Positions 1-8,722 of a stretch of 64,000 nt of DNA are shown one piece after another. Under the pieces are notes generated by a model that saw nothing but the letters and a program-made list of their open reading frames with translations, was not told the DNA's origin and made no database searches. Position 1 is the first letter of the stretch. Each line of letters starts with the position of its first letter. This stretch comes from Staphylococcus arlettae (GTDB taxonomy: Bacteria; Bacillota; Bacilli; Staphylococcales; Staphylococcaceae). The position numbers were made by a program, and so were the translations under genes. The stretch covers positions 192,999-256,998 of the forward strand of contig NZ_PPQB01000010.1 in the NCBI RefSeq assembly GCF_002902345.1, written 5' to 3'.

Positions 1-612
1 GAAAAGTTAGTATCTCGTTATAAAGAAACCCGTAGAGCGCATCCACTTAATGATAACGGTCAACGCCCACTTATGGAATCTATTGAGGAAGAACGCTATC
101 TGCTTACTGAAATTCGCAGCTTAGCGAATTACATTATTGATACATCAAATATTAAACCTAAAGAACTTAAAAGTCGTGTGAATGATTATTTTAATAATGA
201 TAATTTTGAAACGTTTAGTATTAATGTAACGAGTTTTGGTTTTAAACACGGTATGCAAATCGATGCTGATTTAGTGTTTGATGTTCGCTTTTTACCTAAT
301 CCGTACTATGTAGAATCTTTAAGACCACTAACAGGTGAAGATGAGGCAGTTTATAAATATGTTATGAAATGGAAAGAAACAACTATTTTTTATGAGAAAT
401 TGATGGACTTATTAAAATTTATGATTCCAGGATATAAAAAAGAAGGGAAGACACAGCTTGTGATTGCTTTAGGTTGTACAGGCGGACAGCATCGCTCCGT
501 CGCTTTAGCGAAACGTATTGGAGAATCGCTAAGAGAAAGTTTTGACTATAACGTTTATGTTCATCATAGAGATGCACATATTGAAAGTGGCGAACAAAAT
601 GGAAAAAATTAA
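1..612 (+). CDS. rapZ: RapZ, RNase adaptor / nucleotide-binding protein, 5' truncated
   Basis: The reading frame is open from base 1 and ends at 612, giving 203 residues. The family is about 300 residues long, so the N-terminal third with the P-loop lies outside the window. The C-terminal domain is recognisable by the [10 protein letters not shown] motif and the VHHRD segment near the end. In E. coli RapZ controls glmZ sRNA decay and amino-sugar synthesis; in Firmicutes its role is less clear, although it binds nucleotides. It overlaps the next gene by 14 bases, so the two are translationally coupled. The rapZ-yvcK-whiA order is typical of Firmicutes. Confidence 0.95.
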   Translation, partial: EKLVSRYKETRRAHPLNDNGQRPLMESIEEERYLLTEIRSLANYIIDTSNIKPKELKSRVNDYFNNDNFETFSINVTSFGFKHGMQIDADLVFDVRFLPNPYYVESLRPLTGEDEAVYKYVMKWKETTIFYEKLMDLLKFMIPGYKKEGKTQLVIALGCTGGQHRSVALAKRIGESLRESFDYNVYVHHRDAHIESGEQNGKN

Positions 613-1600
613 GCTCGTACTCATCGGTGGCGGTACAGGACTTTCTGTCTTAGCACGTGGACTTAGAGATTACAATATAGATATCACAACTATTGTAACT
701 GTGGCAGATGATGGGGGAAGCACTGGTAAAATTCGTAATGAAATGAATATTCCTGCACCCGGTGACATCCGAAATGTAATTTCAGCGTTAAGTGAAGCAG
801 AACCTATGATTGATGCTTTATTTAAATACCGTTTCCAAGAAAATCAAATAGAAGGTCACGCACTAGGAAATTTACTTATTGCTGCCTTGACAAATATAAC
901 GGATGACTTTGGTCATGCGGTTAAAGAATTGAGTAAAATTTTAAATATTAAAGGTCAGGTTATCCCATCAACTAACGAAAGTGTGCGTTTAAATGCAGTG
1001 ATGGAAGATGGCGAAATTGTCCATGGAGAGTCTAATATACCAAAGAAAAATAAGAAAATTAAACAAGTTTTTCTTGAACCTCAAGATGTAAAACCTATGG
1101 CAGAAGCAACTCAAGCATTAAAAGATGCTGATTTAATTGTATTAGGACCTGGTTCACTTTACACCAGTGTGATATCTAATTTGTGTGTTGAGGGAATTGC
1201 GCAAACATTGGTGGAAAGCGAAGCGCCAAAACTTTATGTTACTAATGTGATGACGCAAGCTGGTGAAACGAATGATTACACGGCGTATGATCATATTAAA
1301 GCTATACATGATCATGTTGGACAGGCATTTATTGATAGTACGATTTGTGGACCGCAAACATACAATAAAGAAGTATTAGAACGATATATCCAAGAGAATG
1401 CAACGCCGGTAATATGTGATTATGAAGTATTAGAGAATGAAAATATTGCAGTCTACACACATCCCGACTTAGTGCAAATTTCATCTGAGTATTATGTTAG
1501 GCATAATACTAAAGTATTGTCGAAAATGATTTATGAAATTGCCTTAGATACAACAAGAACGATTAAATTTAATCCCAAAAAAGAAGACGATGAATTGTAA
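599..1600 (+). CDS. yvcK: YvcK/GluM family gluconeogenesis factor
   Basis: 333 residues. The N-terminal glycine-rich loop [15 protein letters not shown] and the later [11 protein letters not shown] motif are hallmarks of the YvcK/CofD-like UDP-sugar-binding family. In B. subtilis YvcK binds UDP-GlcNAc, is needed on gluconeogenic carbon sources and supports cell-wall synthesis. The frame stays open upstream to 542, but the ATG at 599, preceded by a GAAAGTGG ribosome site inside rapZ, places the GGGTG loop at the family-typical position. It sits between rapZ and whiA, most likely in one transcript. Confidence 0.95.
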   Translation: MEKIKLVLIGGGTGLSVLARGLRDYNIDITTIVTVADDGGSTGKIRNEMNIPAPGDIRNVISALSEAEPMIDALFKYRFQENQIEGHALGNLLIAALTNITDDFGHAVKELSKILNIKGQVIPSTNESVRLNAVMEDGEIVHGESNIPKKNKKIKQVFLEPQDVKPMAEATQALKDADLIVLGPGSLYTSVISNLCVEGIAQTLVESEAPKLYVTNVMTQAGETNDYTAYDHIKAIHDHVGQAFIDSTICGPQTYNKEVLERYIQENATPVICDYEVLENENIAVYTHPDLVQISSEYYVRHNTKVLSKMIYEIALDTTRTIKFNPKKEDDEL

Positions 1601-1630
1601 TATGTAATATAAGAAAAGGAATGGATAGCT

Positions 1631-2572
1631 ATGAGCTTTGCATCAGACATGAAAAATGAATTAACAAGAATTGAAGTTGATATAGACAACGCAAAAGCAG
1701 AGCTCAGTGCTTTGATCCGAATGAATGGTGCGTTGAGTCTAGCAAATCAACAGTTTGTAATAAATGTGCAAACTGAGAATGCTACAACTGCAAGACGTAT
1801 ATATTCATTAATAAAAAAAGTATTCCAAGTAGAGGTTGAAATCCTTGTAAGAAAGAAAATGAAATTAAAGAAAAATAATATTTATATTTGTCGAATAAAA
1901 ATGCAATCACGTAAAATATTGGCAGACTTAGGTATATTGAAAGATGGTGTCTTTACCCACGAAATAGATGAATCTATGATAGCAGATGATGAAATGCGTC
2001 GTAGTTATTTGCGAGGAGCATTTTTAGCAGGTGGTTCGGTAAATAATCCTGAAACATCATCGTATCATTTAGAAATATTTTCATTATATGAAAGCCATTC
2101 AGAAGGATTAACGAAATTAATGAATGAATATGACCTTAATGGTAAACATTTAGAACGTAAAAAAGGAAGTATCGTTTATCTGAAGGAAGCTGAAAAAATA
2201 TCTGATTTTCTTAGTTTAATTGGTGGTTACCAAGCGCTACTTAAGTTTGAAGATGTTAGAATTGTGCGTGATATGAGAAATTCAGTAAATAGGCTTGTGA
2301 ACTGTGAAACTGCGAACTTAAATAAAACCGTAAGTGCTGCAATGAAACAAGTTGAAAGTATTCAATTGATAGACAAGGAAGTCGGTTTAGATAATTTACC
2401 TGATCGCCTAAGAGAAATAGCTAAATTACGTGTTGAGCATCAAGATGTGTCGTTAAAAGAATTAGGTGAAATGATGTCTACTGGTGCCATTTCAAAATCT
2501 GGAGTTAACCATCGTTTAAGAAAATTAAACGAAATGGCTGATAAAATACGCAGTGGCGAACAGATTGATTAA
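1631..2572 (+). CDS. whiA: WhiA, DNA-binding cell-division regulator
   Basis: 313 residues, the usual Firmicute length. The N-terminal two thirds form a LAGLIDADG-homing-endonuclease-like fold, recognisable by the [17 protein letters not shown] segment. The C-terminal part, with [24 protein letters not shown], is a helix-turn-helix. WhiA binds DNA and affects division and chromosome segregation in Bacillus, and sporulation septation in Streptomyces. The ATG at 1631 follows an AAGGAATGG ribosome site. It is 30 bases downstream of yvcK, consistent with a rapZ-yvcK-whiA operon. Confidence 0.96.
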   Translation: MSFASDMKNELTRIEVDIDNAKAELSALIRMNGALSLANQQFVINVQTENATTARRIYSLIKKVFQVEVEILVRKKMKLKKNNIYICRIKMQSRKILADLGILKDGVFTHEIDESMIADDEMRRSYLRGAFLAGGSVNNPETSSYHLEIFSLYESHSEGLTKLMNEYDLNGKHLERKKGSIVYLKEAEKISDFLSLIGGYQALLKFEDVRIVRDMRNSVNRLVNCETANLNKTVSAAMKQVESIQLIDKEVGLDNLPDRLREIAKLRVEHQDVSLKELGEMMSTGAISKSGVNHRLRKLNEMADKIRSGEQID

Positions 2573-2612
2573 ATAATAGTGCAATAGAGAAATCTACAGA
2601 GAGAGTAATAAT

Positions 2613-2825
2613 ATGGCTAATTTACTAATGTATCTAGCTTTCGTGTTATTTTTCGTATTAATCATACTTATTGTTTTGAGTGAGATTTTTACCATGACAC
2701 CCGCCGGGAAAATTTTCGTAACTATGTTAATGATAGTATTAATTATTGGCATAGTCGTTTCCTATCAAAAGGGTTCAGATATGAGGAAACATGAAATCGA
2801 TCCAATAGAATATCACAAAGTTTAA
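2613..2825 (+). CDS. small two-helix membrane protein, unknown function
   Basis: 70 residues with two hydrophobic segments (about residues 3-24 and 33-50) and a short charged C-terminal tail ending IEYHKV. I do not recognise a named family. It starts 40 bases after whiA with a weak AGAGAGAG ribosome site, so it may be the last gene of the whiA transcript. A hairpin with a T-tract follows 50 bases downstream. Calling it a real gene rests on its clean start, membrane-protein composition and position; function is unknown. Confidence 0.7.
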   Translation: MANLLMYLAFVLFFVLIILIVLSEIFTMTPAGKIFVTMLMIVLIIGIVVSYQKGSDMRKHEIDPIEYHKV

Positions 2826-2873
2826 TAGTTTAAATATAAACAAAGATACTTCCATAAAATGAAGATATCTTTC

Positions 2874-2917
2874 AGACTGTCGACAAAATTTCTGACTTTG
2901 TTGGCAGTTTTTTTTAT
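2874..2917 (+). terminator. intrinsic terminator joined to a dispersed repeat
   Basis: Stem ACTGTCGACAAA / TTTGTTGGCAGT followed by eight T. An almost identical hairpin lies in front of the second repeat copy at 48.48 kb, so it seems to be part of the repeated module. Confidence 0.75.
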
Positions 2918-2990
2918 GCACGCTTTCCGCGGGCACTGCCTTAGCCTGTAGTCTTCGGCAAGTGCTCTTCCCGCAGGAGTTGGCATAAAT
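2913..2990. repeat. GC-rich palindromic dispersed repeat, copy A
   Basis: A 78-base GC-rich block runs from TTTATGCACGCTTTCCGCGG to GGAGTTGGCATAAAT. The ends are imperfect inverted repeats (TTTATGC.. against ..GGCATAAA). The inside can fold (GCACTGCC against GGCAAGTGC, CGGG against CCCG). A copy with roughly 90 percent identity lies at 48517-48593. Similar CTTTCCGCGGG elements are known between genes in Bacillales. There is no coding potential. Confidence 0.8.
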
Positions 2991-3027
2991 CGTTAGCCAA
3001 TATAATACTAAAATATTACTTATTCAA

Positions 3028-3064
3028 TGATTGTTTGTCATCAAGTCAATGAGACAAACAATCA
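3028..3064. repeat. 12-bp perfect inverted repeat, 13-base loop
   Basis: TGATTGTTTGTC and GACAAACAATCA face each other around a 13-base loop. No T-tract follows on the plus strand, so it is not a classical terminator. It lies in the gene-poor stretch 2991-3205, which otherwise shows nothing I can name. Confidence 0.6.
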
Positions 3065-3205
3065 AAGCAATAAAAACATCTATTCCTTTAGTATAAAAAT
3101 TAATTGTCATAGTAAAACATAAAATATATCAATTATAGGTATACATGTTAGAATTGATATTAAGTTATTATAAAAGGAATTAGTTGTATAAGGAGCGTTA
3201 ACGTA

Positions 3206-3430
3206 GTGAAAATTTTAGCTTATTTAAGACTTATCGCGATGGTGCTCATCATTTTTTGGGTTGTACGCGGCGTCATCATGATGATAGGTGATTTTATGGG
3301 AGTTGTTGCTTATAATCAACAACTTGTCATCGTAGGTTTAGCAACAATATTATTAAGTGAGTTTTATAGAGGGCGAAAGGCTTCGACTGCATTATTTGCA
3401 GTTGGCTTTTTATTAATCATTTTTGGTTAA
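3206..3430 (+). CDS. small hydrophobic membrane protein, unknown
   Basis: 74 residues, GTG start preceded by an AAGGAG ribosome site (3190-3195). Three hydrophobic stretches (about residues 4-30, 39-50 and 60-73) suggest an integral membrane protein. A short basic loop, FYRGRKAS, lies between the second and third. No family is recognised. It stands alone on its strand between a repeat-rich region and the terminator at 3456. Confidence that it is expressed comes from the good ribosome site and the terminator directly after it. Confidence 0.7.
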   Translation: MKILAYLRLIAMVLIIFWVVRGVIMMIGDFMGVVAYNQQLVIVGLATILLSEFYRGRKASTALFAVGFLLIIFG

Positions 3431-3455
3431 GTAAAATATAAGAACGAAAAAGCAG

Positions 3456-3492
3456 AAACAAACATGTAATCAATTATGTGTTTGTTTTTTAT
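3456..3492 (+). terminator. terminator of the small membrane gene
   Basis: Arms AAACAAACAT / ATGTGTTTGTTT followed by TTTTT, 25 bases after the stop codon at 3430. Confidence 0.75.
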
Positions 3493-3877
3493 TTATATGT
3501 CGCAGTTATATTGTATTTATAAAAAACAGTACAATCGGTACTTTTAAATATGTCTATTTAGCGCACTTACAGCATTTGTCAGAATGAGTGCAGAGTGGTT
3601 TCTAGCTATGAATTTAGTACCTGTAGCTTATCTTTAGTGAAATATTATATGCCGTATTGAAAAGTAAAAAGAAAGTTAATTTGGTATATAACTTATAAGC
3701 TACATGCTATAATCACTTTTATAAGGTATAGTAGTTGTGTTATATAAATAATAAAATGGATTAAACTACTTTTTAAGTTAATGTTATTAATAAAAAAACT
3801 ACCTAAAAAATAGGTAGAAATTAAATGTTTTGATAGCATCTCAAATGTATAAATATATAAAGTGCCCAACGACGATT
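3493..3877. other. gene-free stretch with one hairpin
   Basis: AT-rich. No frame with a credible start and ribosome site was seen. At 3798-3816 the arms CTACCTA / TAGGTAG form a hairpin followed, on the minus strand, by seven T. It could be a back-up terminator for the tRNA-Arg transcript. Confidence 0.5.
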
Positions 3878-3912
3878 AATAAAACTTCTTAAAGCTTGTG
3901 GTAGCAAGAAGT
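3878..3912 (-). terminator. terminator downstream of tRNA-Arg
   Basis: On the minus strand ACTTCTT and AAGAAGT form a stem followed by TTTTATT, starting about 20 bases after the 3' end of the tRNA. Confidence 0.65.
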
Positions 3913-3932
3913 AACGTTGAACACTAACTTAG

Positions 3933-4004
3933 CCCCCTCGAAGGGAATCGAACCCCTATTGTAAGAACCGGAATCTTAAGTGTTATCCATTACACTACGA
4001 GGGG
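3933..4004 (-). tRNA. tRNA-Arg (anticodon CCG)
   Basis: A cloverleaf can be built by hand on the minus strand. Acceptor CCCCTCG / CGAGGGG, D-stem GTGT / ACAC, anticodon stem TAAGA / TCTTA around loop TTCCGGT (anticodon CCG, reading CGG), a four-base variable loop, and T-arm AGGGG-TTCGATT-CCCTT. The discriminator base is G and CCA is not encoded. It is transcribed away from clpP. Confidence 0.95.
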
Positions 4005-4090
4005 TAAAATAAACAATACTTTAAGTTTACAAATCTTCAAAGTAATGGTCAATACACTTTTTAAAAAGAATAAAAAACATGAGTTTATTT

Positions 4091-4120
4091 TTTGACCATT
4101 TTTGACTTTTAGGTTAAAAT
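4091..4120 (+). promoter_or_regulatory. clpP promoter overlapped by a CtsR operator
   Basis: 4091-4107 reads TTTGACC-ATT-TTTGACT, the complement of the CtsR tandem heptad (A/G)GTCAAA-NNN-(A/G)GTCAAA. The -35 TTGACC (4092-4097) and -10 TAAAAT (4115-4120) are 17 bases apart, so CtsR binding would cover the -35. CtsR control of clpP is well established in low-GC Gram-positive bacteria. Confidence 0.88.
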
Positions 4121-4153
4121 AAATTCAACAGTTATAAATAAGGAGGAAATATT

Positions 4154-4738
4154 ATGAATTTAATTCCTACAGTAATCGAAACAACAAATCGTGGTGAACG
4201 TGCTTATGACATTTACTCACGTTTATTAAAAGACCGCATAATTATGTTAGGTTCACAAATTGATGACAATGTTGCAAACTCAATTGTTTCTCAATTATTA
4301 TTCTTACAAGCACAAGATGCTGAAAAAGATATTTACTTATATATCAATTCACCTGGTGGTAGTGTAACAGCTGGTTTTGCGATTTATGATACAATTCAAC
4401 ATATTAAACCAGATGTACAAACAATTTGTATTGGTATGGCTGCATCAATGGGTTCATTCTTATTATCAGCTGGTGCTAAAGGTAAACGTTTTGCGTTACC
4501 TAATGCTGAAGTTATGATTCACCAACCATTAGGTGGTGCCCAAGGTCAAGCGACAGAAATAGAAATTGCTGCGAACCATATCTTAAAAACAAGAGCTAAA
4601 TTAAATAAAATTTTAGCTGAACGTACAGGTCAATCAATTGAAAAAATTGAAAAAGACACAGACCGTGATAATTTCTTATCTGCTGACGAAGCAAAAGAAT
4701 ATGGTTTAATTGACCATGTTATGGAACCAGAAGCATAA
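4154..4738 (+). CDS. clpP: ClpP ATP-dependent protease proteolytic subunit
   Basis: 194 residues, one short of the S. aureus ClpP length of 195. The catalytic triad is visible: Ser98 in GMAASMGS, His123 in MIHQPLGG and Asp172 in DTDRDNFLS. ClpP forms tetradecamers that degrade proteins unfolded by ClpX or ClpC. A strong AAGGAGG ribosome site precedes the ATG. It is monocistronic, with a CtsR-box promoter upstream and a terminator directly downstream, so heat and protein stress should induce it. Confidence 0.98.
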   Translation: MNLIPTVIETTNRGERAYDIYSRLLKDRIIMLGSQIDDNVANSIVSQLLFLQAQDAEKDIYLYINSPGGSVTAGFAIYDTIQHIKPDVQTICIGMAASMGSFLLSAGAKGKRFALPNAEVMIHQPLGGAQGQATEIEIAANHILKTRAKLNKILAERTGQSIEKIEKDTDRDNFLSADEAKEYGLIDHVMEPEA

Positions 4739-4744
4739 ATAATT

Positions 4745-4775
4745 AAAACCAGTCCTATATAGGACTGGTTTTTTA
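4745..4775 (+). terminator. clpP terminator, symmetrical
   Basis: AAAACCAGTCC / GGACTGGTTTT stem with a TATATA centre, then further T. It is flanked by A and T tracts and probably also serves the convergent epimerase gene. Confidence 0.9.
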
Positions 4776-4802
4776 ATGTTTTATTCAATGATAATTAACT
4801 AT

Positions 4803-5696
4803 TTAAATTAACTCTTCCACAGCTAATTTTAAATTTGGATAATTAAATTCAAAACCTAAAGCTTCTAATTTTGTTGGAATTACTTTTTGAGTATCTAAAG
4901 CGATTGTTGACATTTGACCTAACATGAGACGTATTAATGGTGATGGCACCCAAGTCCAATGTGGCTTATGACTAATTCTTGCTATCGTATAACCAAAAAG
5001 ATTTTGACGTTCAACAACTGGTGCGGTTAAATTGAATGGTCCGCTTGCTCGTTCGTTATTAATGAGATATAAAATCGCACGTGTTAAGTCGTTAATATGA
5101 ATCCATGAATACCATTGTTGGCCGGAACCTAACTTACCACCAACATTTAAATCATATGGTAATTTCATAAGTGGGAATGCACCACCTTGATTAGATAACA
5201 CCATTCCAAAACGACCAATAACGACACGTGTACCAAACGACTCAAACTGTTTAGCTATACGTTCCCATTGATATACTACTTCTGATAAAAAATCAAAAGG
5301 TAATGACTGATATAATTCAGTGTAAGTTTGGTAAGCGTCAGGGCGGTAATAACCGACGGCACTCGCATTGAAGAATATCTCTGGTTTATGAGATCTATTA
5401 CTAAATAAATTTACTAATGCTTGTGTTGATTGAATTCTACTTAGCATAATCGTTCTTTTGTATGATGGCGTCCAACGTTTATTTAACGTTGCGCCAGCTA
5501 AATTGATAACAATATCAATATCAGGCACGTTATTTTCCCAATTAGATTTAGACCAATTAACATAACGGATGTTAGAGTGAGTTGCACGTTGATCATGGCG
5601 AGTGAGGATAGTTATGTGTGCATCACTTTCGACGATTGCGTTCACGAGTTGGGTACCGATCATACCAGTACCACCTGTGATTAAATAGTGTTTCAT
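4803..5696 (-). CDS. NAD-dependent epimerase, TIGR01777 / SDR39U1 family (YfcH-like)
   Basis: 297 residues. The N-terminal Rossmann motif [13 protein letters not shown], the later [13 protein letters not shown] and the ASAVGYY segment (catalytic-type Ser/Tyr region) match the extended SDR family containing E. coli YfcH, often annotated as SulA-like division-inhibitor domain proteins. The physiological substrate is unknown. The ATG at 5696 follows an AGAGGTG site. It is convergent with clpP and shares its terminator. The same gene neighbours clpP in S. aureus. Confidence 0.88.
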   Translation of the reverse strand: MKHYLITGGTGMIGTQLVNAIVESDAHITILTRHDQRATHSNIRYVNWSKSNWENNVPDIDIVINLAGATLNKRWTPSYKRTIMLSRIQSTQALVNLFSNRSHKPEIFFNASAVGYYRPDAYQTYTELYQSLPFDFLSEVVYQWERIAKQFESFGTRVVIGRFGMVLSNQGGAFPLMKLPYDLNVGGKLGSGQQWYSWIHINDLTRAILYLINNERASGPFNLTAPVVERQNLFGYTIARISHKPHWTWVPSPLIRLMLGQMSTIALDTQKVIPTKLEALGFEFNYPNLKLAVEELI

Positions 5697-5928
5697 AATA
5701 TCACCTCTTATGTAGTTTGACGCTAATATTTCACTATTACAAGAATCACATAATATTTTGAATGAAAATTAGGTATATTTCAAATTGCTTAATTAATAAA
5801 TATTGTAAAAGCGATGATTTTTATTAAAGTCATCGTGAAATTACTTGATTGTTTTAGTATACATTATATTTTTAAAGATAAGTTAAAGATTTGTTTTATA
5901 AGATATGATATTTGTAGATTTATGTAAA

Positions 5929-6117
5929 TTACGTCAAAATTAAAATAATACCAATTATAAAGAAAACAATAAAAATAAATAGTATAAGTGTAATGACGAA
6001 TTTAACAGTTGACGATTTGTGATTATCATTTGCCTCATTTTCAAGCATCATAGTTTTTACATTATTATGTTTTTTATTTGTATGTTGTGAATCATTGAAA
6101 GGATCTATTTGTTTCAA
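5929..6117 (-). CDS. small single-helix membrane protein, unknown
   Basis: 62 residues if translation begins at the TTG at 6117, which lies 7 bases after the AGGTG ribosome site. A GTG at 6126 is in frame but overlaps that site. The N-terminal half is polar and Asn/His-rich. The C-terminal 25 residues (from VKFVITLILF) are one hydrophobic helix. No family is recognised. Possible tail-anchored membrane protein. A hairpin at about 5810-5835 between this gene and the epimerase gene could end its transcript. Confidence 0.55.
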   Translation of the reverse strand: MKQIDPFNDSQHTNKKHNNVKTMMLENEANDNHKSSTVKFVITLILFIFIVFFIIGIILILT

Positions 6118-6378
6118 AATAAGCACCTCGCATTTAGATTAATGAATGACATAGTGAAAAATATTTAAATTTAGTTGTGTAGTCTTTGTATTATTAATAG
6201 TACTTCAACTCGTTTGTTAATTTATTTTACTACAAAATGTTTTGAAAATAAGCCAGGAGGTAATTTTAAATTAAAGAGTTTAATAAAATCCCTGAATAGT
6301 GTAAAATATAGTTTCGTACTTCAATAATCAAATACGCATAAAATGCATAGCATAAACGCAATATAATACTGAAAAGTG

Positions 6379-6416
6379 AGGGGGAAGTAAATGCACATCA
6401 AAAATTAATTTTGATG
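6379..6416 (+). promoter_or_regulatory. leader mini-ORF and hairpin upstream of the repeat-stalk protein
   Basis: A strong GAGGGGGAA ribosome site is followed by ATG CAC ATC AAA AAT TAA (6391-6408), a five-codon ORF. The hairpin CATCAAAA-ATTAA-TTTTGATG (6396-6416) overlaps it. The main gene starts 17 bases later without a visible ribosome site. The arrangement resembles a translational leader (inference). Confidence 0.4.
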
Positions 6417-6432
6417 ATAAGCATAAAAAAAT

Positions 6433-7062
6433 ATGAGTAATTTGTCGAAAATTATAAGTGGAATAATTGTATTGTTATTACTTGGTGGCCTGATTTTTGC
6501 AATTTTTGCTTTTGTAGATCATTCTAATAAAGCTAATGAACGCTTATCTGATCAAAAACAAGAACAACAAGACAAAGATAAGAAAAAAGATAAAGATAAA
6601 GAAAAAAAGAAAAAAGATACTGAAGAGTCTACTCAAGAAACGCAACAAACACAACAAACGCAACAAACACAGCAAACTCAGCAAACACAACAAGTTCCTC
6701 AAACTACAGAAGAGACGAGACAGCCAGCGACAACAGAAGAACGTACGTCTGAGCCAAAAACAAAAGAACCAAAGACCGAAGAACCTAAGACCAAAGAGCC
6801 ATCTACAGAGGAACCAAAGACAGAAGAGCCAAAGACCAAAGAGCCGTCTACTGAAGAACCAAAGACAGAGGAACCAAAGACCGAAGAACCTGAAACAGAA
6901 GAACCATCTACAGAAGAGCCGTCTACTGAAGAACCGTCTACCGAAGAACCAAAGACCGAAGAACCGAAAACTCAAGATAAACCATCAACAAATAATAGTT
7001 CCCAAAACAGCGAAGGTTCATCACAACAAAGTAATCAGTCTAGCTCATCAGAAGATGATTAA
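6433..7062 (+). CDS. membrane-anchored Thr/Glu/Pro/Lys repeat protein
   Basis: 209 residues. One N-terminal transmembrane helix (about residues 7-27) is followed by a lysine/aspartate-rich segment, then Gln-Gln-Thr repeats (about residues 70-90). A long tract of five-residue units of the form EEPKT, KEPST or EEPST follows to about residue 182, and the tail is Ser/Gln-rich. There is no LPXTG motif, so it is probably held by the N-terminal helix with the repeat as an extended stalk through the wall (inference). The ATG at 6433 lacks a good ribosome site; a mini-ORF with a strong one lies just upstream. The 15-base DNA repeat should make its length variable between strains. Confidence 0.75.
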   Translation: MSNLSKIISGIIVLLLLGGLIFAIFAFVDHSNKANERLSDQKQEQQDKDKKKDKDKEKKKKDTEESTQETQQTQQTQQTQQTQQTQQVPQTTEETRQPATTEERTSEPKTKEPKTEEPKTKEPSTEEPKTEEPKTKEPSTEEPKTEEPKTEEPETEEPSTEEPSTEEPSTEEPKTEEPKTQDKPSTNNSSQNSEGSSQQSNQSSSSEDD

Positions 7063-7067
7063 TAATA

Positions 7068-7100
7068 AACGCCTTAAGCAATCTGCTTAGGCGTTTTTTT
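7068..7100 (+). terminator. terminator of the repeat-stalk gene
   Basis: AACGCCTTAAGCA / TGCTTAGGCGTT stem followed by seven T, about 5 bases after the stop codon. Confidence 0.92.
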
Positions 7101-7103
7101 GAA

Positions 7104-7322
7104 TTAAAATATCCAATTTAAAATATAACTTACTAATGATGAAATTAGGAATAAGAGAAAAATGAGTGTGAAACAGCCGCAACCAATTGGACCACAACCA
7201 CAATTAAAAGTTTTAATATAACCTCTTGATTGATAGTGACCGTTTTGGTTATTAAAATAATCATCATTTCGATATCGTTGATCACCTGGTTCAATAACTT
7301 CATTTTGTTTTTCTTTGGACAA
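7104..7322 (-). CDS. small membrane protein with a CGCG-PIG-CGC cysteine/glycine motif
   Basis: 72 residues from the TTG at 7322, which is six bases after a GGAGGGG ribosome site; an in-frame GTG at 7337 overlaps that site and is less likely. The N-terminal half is polar with many Asn, Gln and Tyr. A cluster, NCGCGPIGCGC, with four cysteines precedes a C-terminal hydrophobic helix ending SYILNWIF. The four cysteines could bind metal or be lipid-modified, but nothing in the sequence decides this. Function unknown. Convergent with the repeat-stalk gene. Confidence 0.6.
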   Translation of the reverse strand: MSKEKQNEVIEPGDQRYRNDDYFNNQNGHYQSRGYIKTFNCGCGPIGCGCFTLIFLLFLISSLVSYILNWIF

Positions 7323-7522
7323 ATTATGCCCCTCCACTTCACAAGAATAAAAATTTAATTATACTTAAATTATGATGGACAGTGTCTCTGTGGGTCAATT
7401 TATTTCACTGCAAATTTGTAGTTTAGTGATGATTAGATTTAAGTAATAAGGGTATTATTGATAACGTAAGACCTTATAGCAATGATGTAAGCACATTCAT
7501 TTTAAAGGGGTAGTTCTTATGC

Positions 7523-7602
7523 TTGCAATTCTCTAGATATAGTAGTAGTATTGCAATTGTAAATGGTTATATTTTTTTGTCCCACTAGGGACGGAAAAAG
7601 TC
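7523..7602 (+). promoter_or_regulatory. cggR-gap promoter and candidate CggR operator
   Basis: -35 TTGCAA (7523-7528) and -10 TAGTAT (7546-7551) are 17 bases apart. Downstream at 7579-7592 lies the palindrome GTCCC-ACTA-GGGAC followed by GGAAAAAGTC. GGGAC and GTC half-sites are the elements of the B. subtilis CggR operator. Position downstream of the start site fits a roadblock repressor. The operator assignment is by similarity only. Confidence 0.55.
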
Positions 7603-7653
7603 AACCTATGGTTGTAAGATGACCCTTTATTTTGGAATTGGAGGAGGATAGTA

Positions 7654-8682
7654 GTGAAAGACTTGATAAATATTCAACAGAAGTTAGTGCCTGAAATTGT
7701 TGAAAAAATGTATCGTCGTTTTTCTATATTAACTACTATCGCTAAAAATCAACCTGTAGGTAGACGAAGTTTAAGTGAGTATATGGATTTAACAGAGCGG
7801 GTATTGCGTTCCGAAACAGATATGTTAAAGAAGCAAGAACTTATCAAAGTTAAACCAACAGGAATGGAAATTACAGCTGAAGGTGAACTGACAATACAAC
7901 AATTAAATAGTTATTTTAATGTGTATTCAGATAGTCATCATTTAGCACAAGGCATTAAAGAGCAATATGGTATTCGCGATGTTTATGTGATACCTGGTGA
8001 TACAGATAATGAGCGTTCCGTTAAAATTGAGTTAGCAAGACAAGCTGGTCAATTATTGGAAAATAGTCTGTATGAAAATTCAGTTGTATCAGTTACGGGT
8101 GGTTCCACAATGGCTTATGTCAGTGAAGCTATGCATCAACAACCATACAATGTCTTTTTTGTTCCAGCTCGAGGTGGTCTCGGTGAAAATGTTGTGTATC
8201 AGGCAAACACCATTGCTGCAAGCATGGCTCAGCAAACAAATGGTGAATATACCACACTTTATGTACCGGATAATGTAAGTGAAACAACGTATAATACATT
8301 ATTAAATGAACCATCAGTAATTCATACACTTGAAAAAATTAGAGAATCAAATATTACAATTCACGGTATTGGTGATGCGCTGAAAATGGCTAAAAGACGC
8401 CAGTCTCCGCAAGAAATTGTGGATAAACTTCAACATCATAATGCCGTCGGAGAAGCATTTGGTTATTACTTCGATGATCGAGGCGATGTAGTGCATAGAG
8501 TTAAAACAATTGGACTACAGTTAGAAGACCTTGAGTCAAAAAGGTTTATTTTTGCCGTCGCTGGGGGTAAGTCAAAAGGAGAAGCAATTAAAGCTTACCT
8601 ATCAATTGCCCCTGCCAACACTGTATTAATTACAGATGAAGGTGCGGCAGAAGTTATTTCAGATTATAGTAATAAAAAGTGA
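7654..8682 (+). CDS. cggR: CggR/GapR, central glycolytic genes repressor
   Basis: 342 residues, SorC/DeoR-type. The N-terminal winged helix is followed by a sugar-phosphate-binding domain with VSVTGGSTMAYVSEAM and the later FAVAGGKSKGEAIKAYL. In B. subtilis CggR represses the gap operon and is released by fructose-1,6-bisphosphate. GTG start with a GGAGGA site. It lies 40 bases upstream of gapA, so it should autoregulate together with the glycolytic genes through the operator at 7579-7602. Confidence 0.95.
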   Translation: MKDLINIQQKLVPEIVEKMYRRFSILTTIAKNQPVGRRSLSEYMDLTERVLRSETDMLKKQELIKVKPTGMEITAEGELTIQQLNSYFNVYSDSHHLAQGIKEQYGIRDVYVIPGDTDNERSVKIELARQAGQLLENSLYENSVVSVTGGSTMAYVSEAMHQQPYNVFFVPARGGLGENVVYQANTIAASMAQQTNGEYTTLYVPDNVSETTYNTLLNEPSVIHTLEKIRESNITIHGIGDALKMAKRRQSPQEIVDKLQHHNAVGEAFGYYFDDRGDVVHRVKTIGLQLEDLESKRFIFAVAGGKSKGEAIKAYLSIAPANTVLITDEGAAEVISDYSNKK

Positions 8683-8722
8683 TTTCACTTTTTAAATATC
8701 ATTTTTAAAGGAGGCCATTATA

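Noticed and set aside
5697..5928. An RsaH-type sRNA expected between the epimerase gene and its neighbour by analogy to S. aureus
   Set aside because: I see one hairpin (about 5810-5835) but no UCCC-containing loop or clear promoter that would support the assignment.
6536..7090. Long open frames on both strands (184 codons plus, 143 codons minus) across the repeat-stalk gene
   Set aside because: They arise from the low-complexity repeat composition; the products are monotonous Lys/Arg/Gln or Phe/Leu/Cys strings, and only the third frame has a membrane helix and a normal protein pattern.
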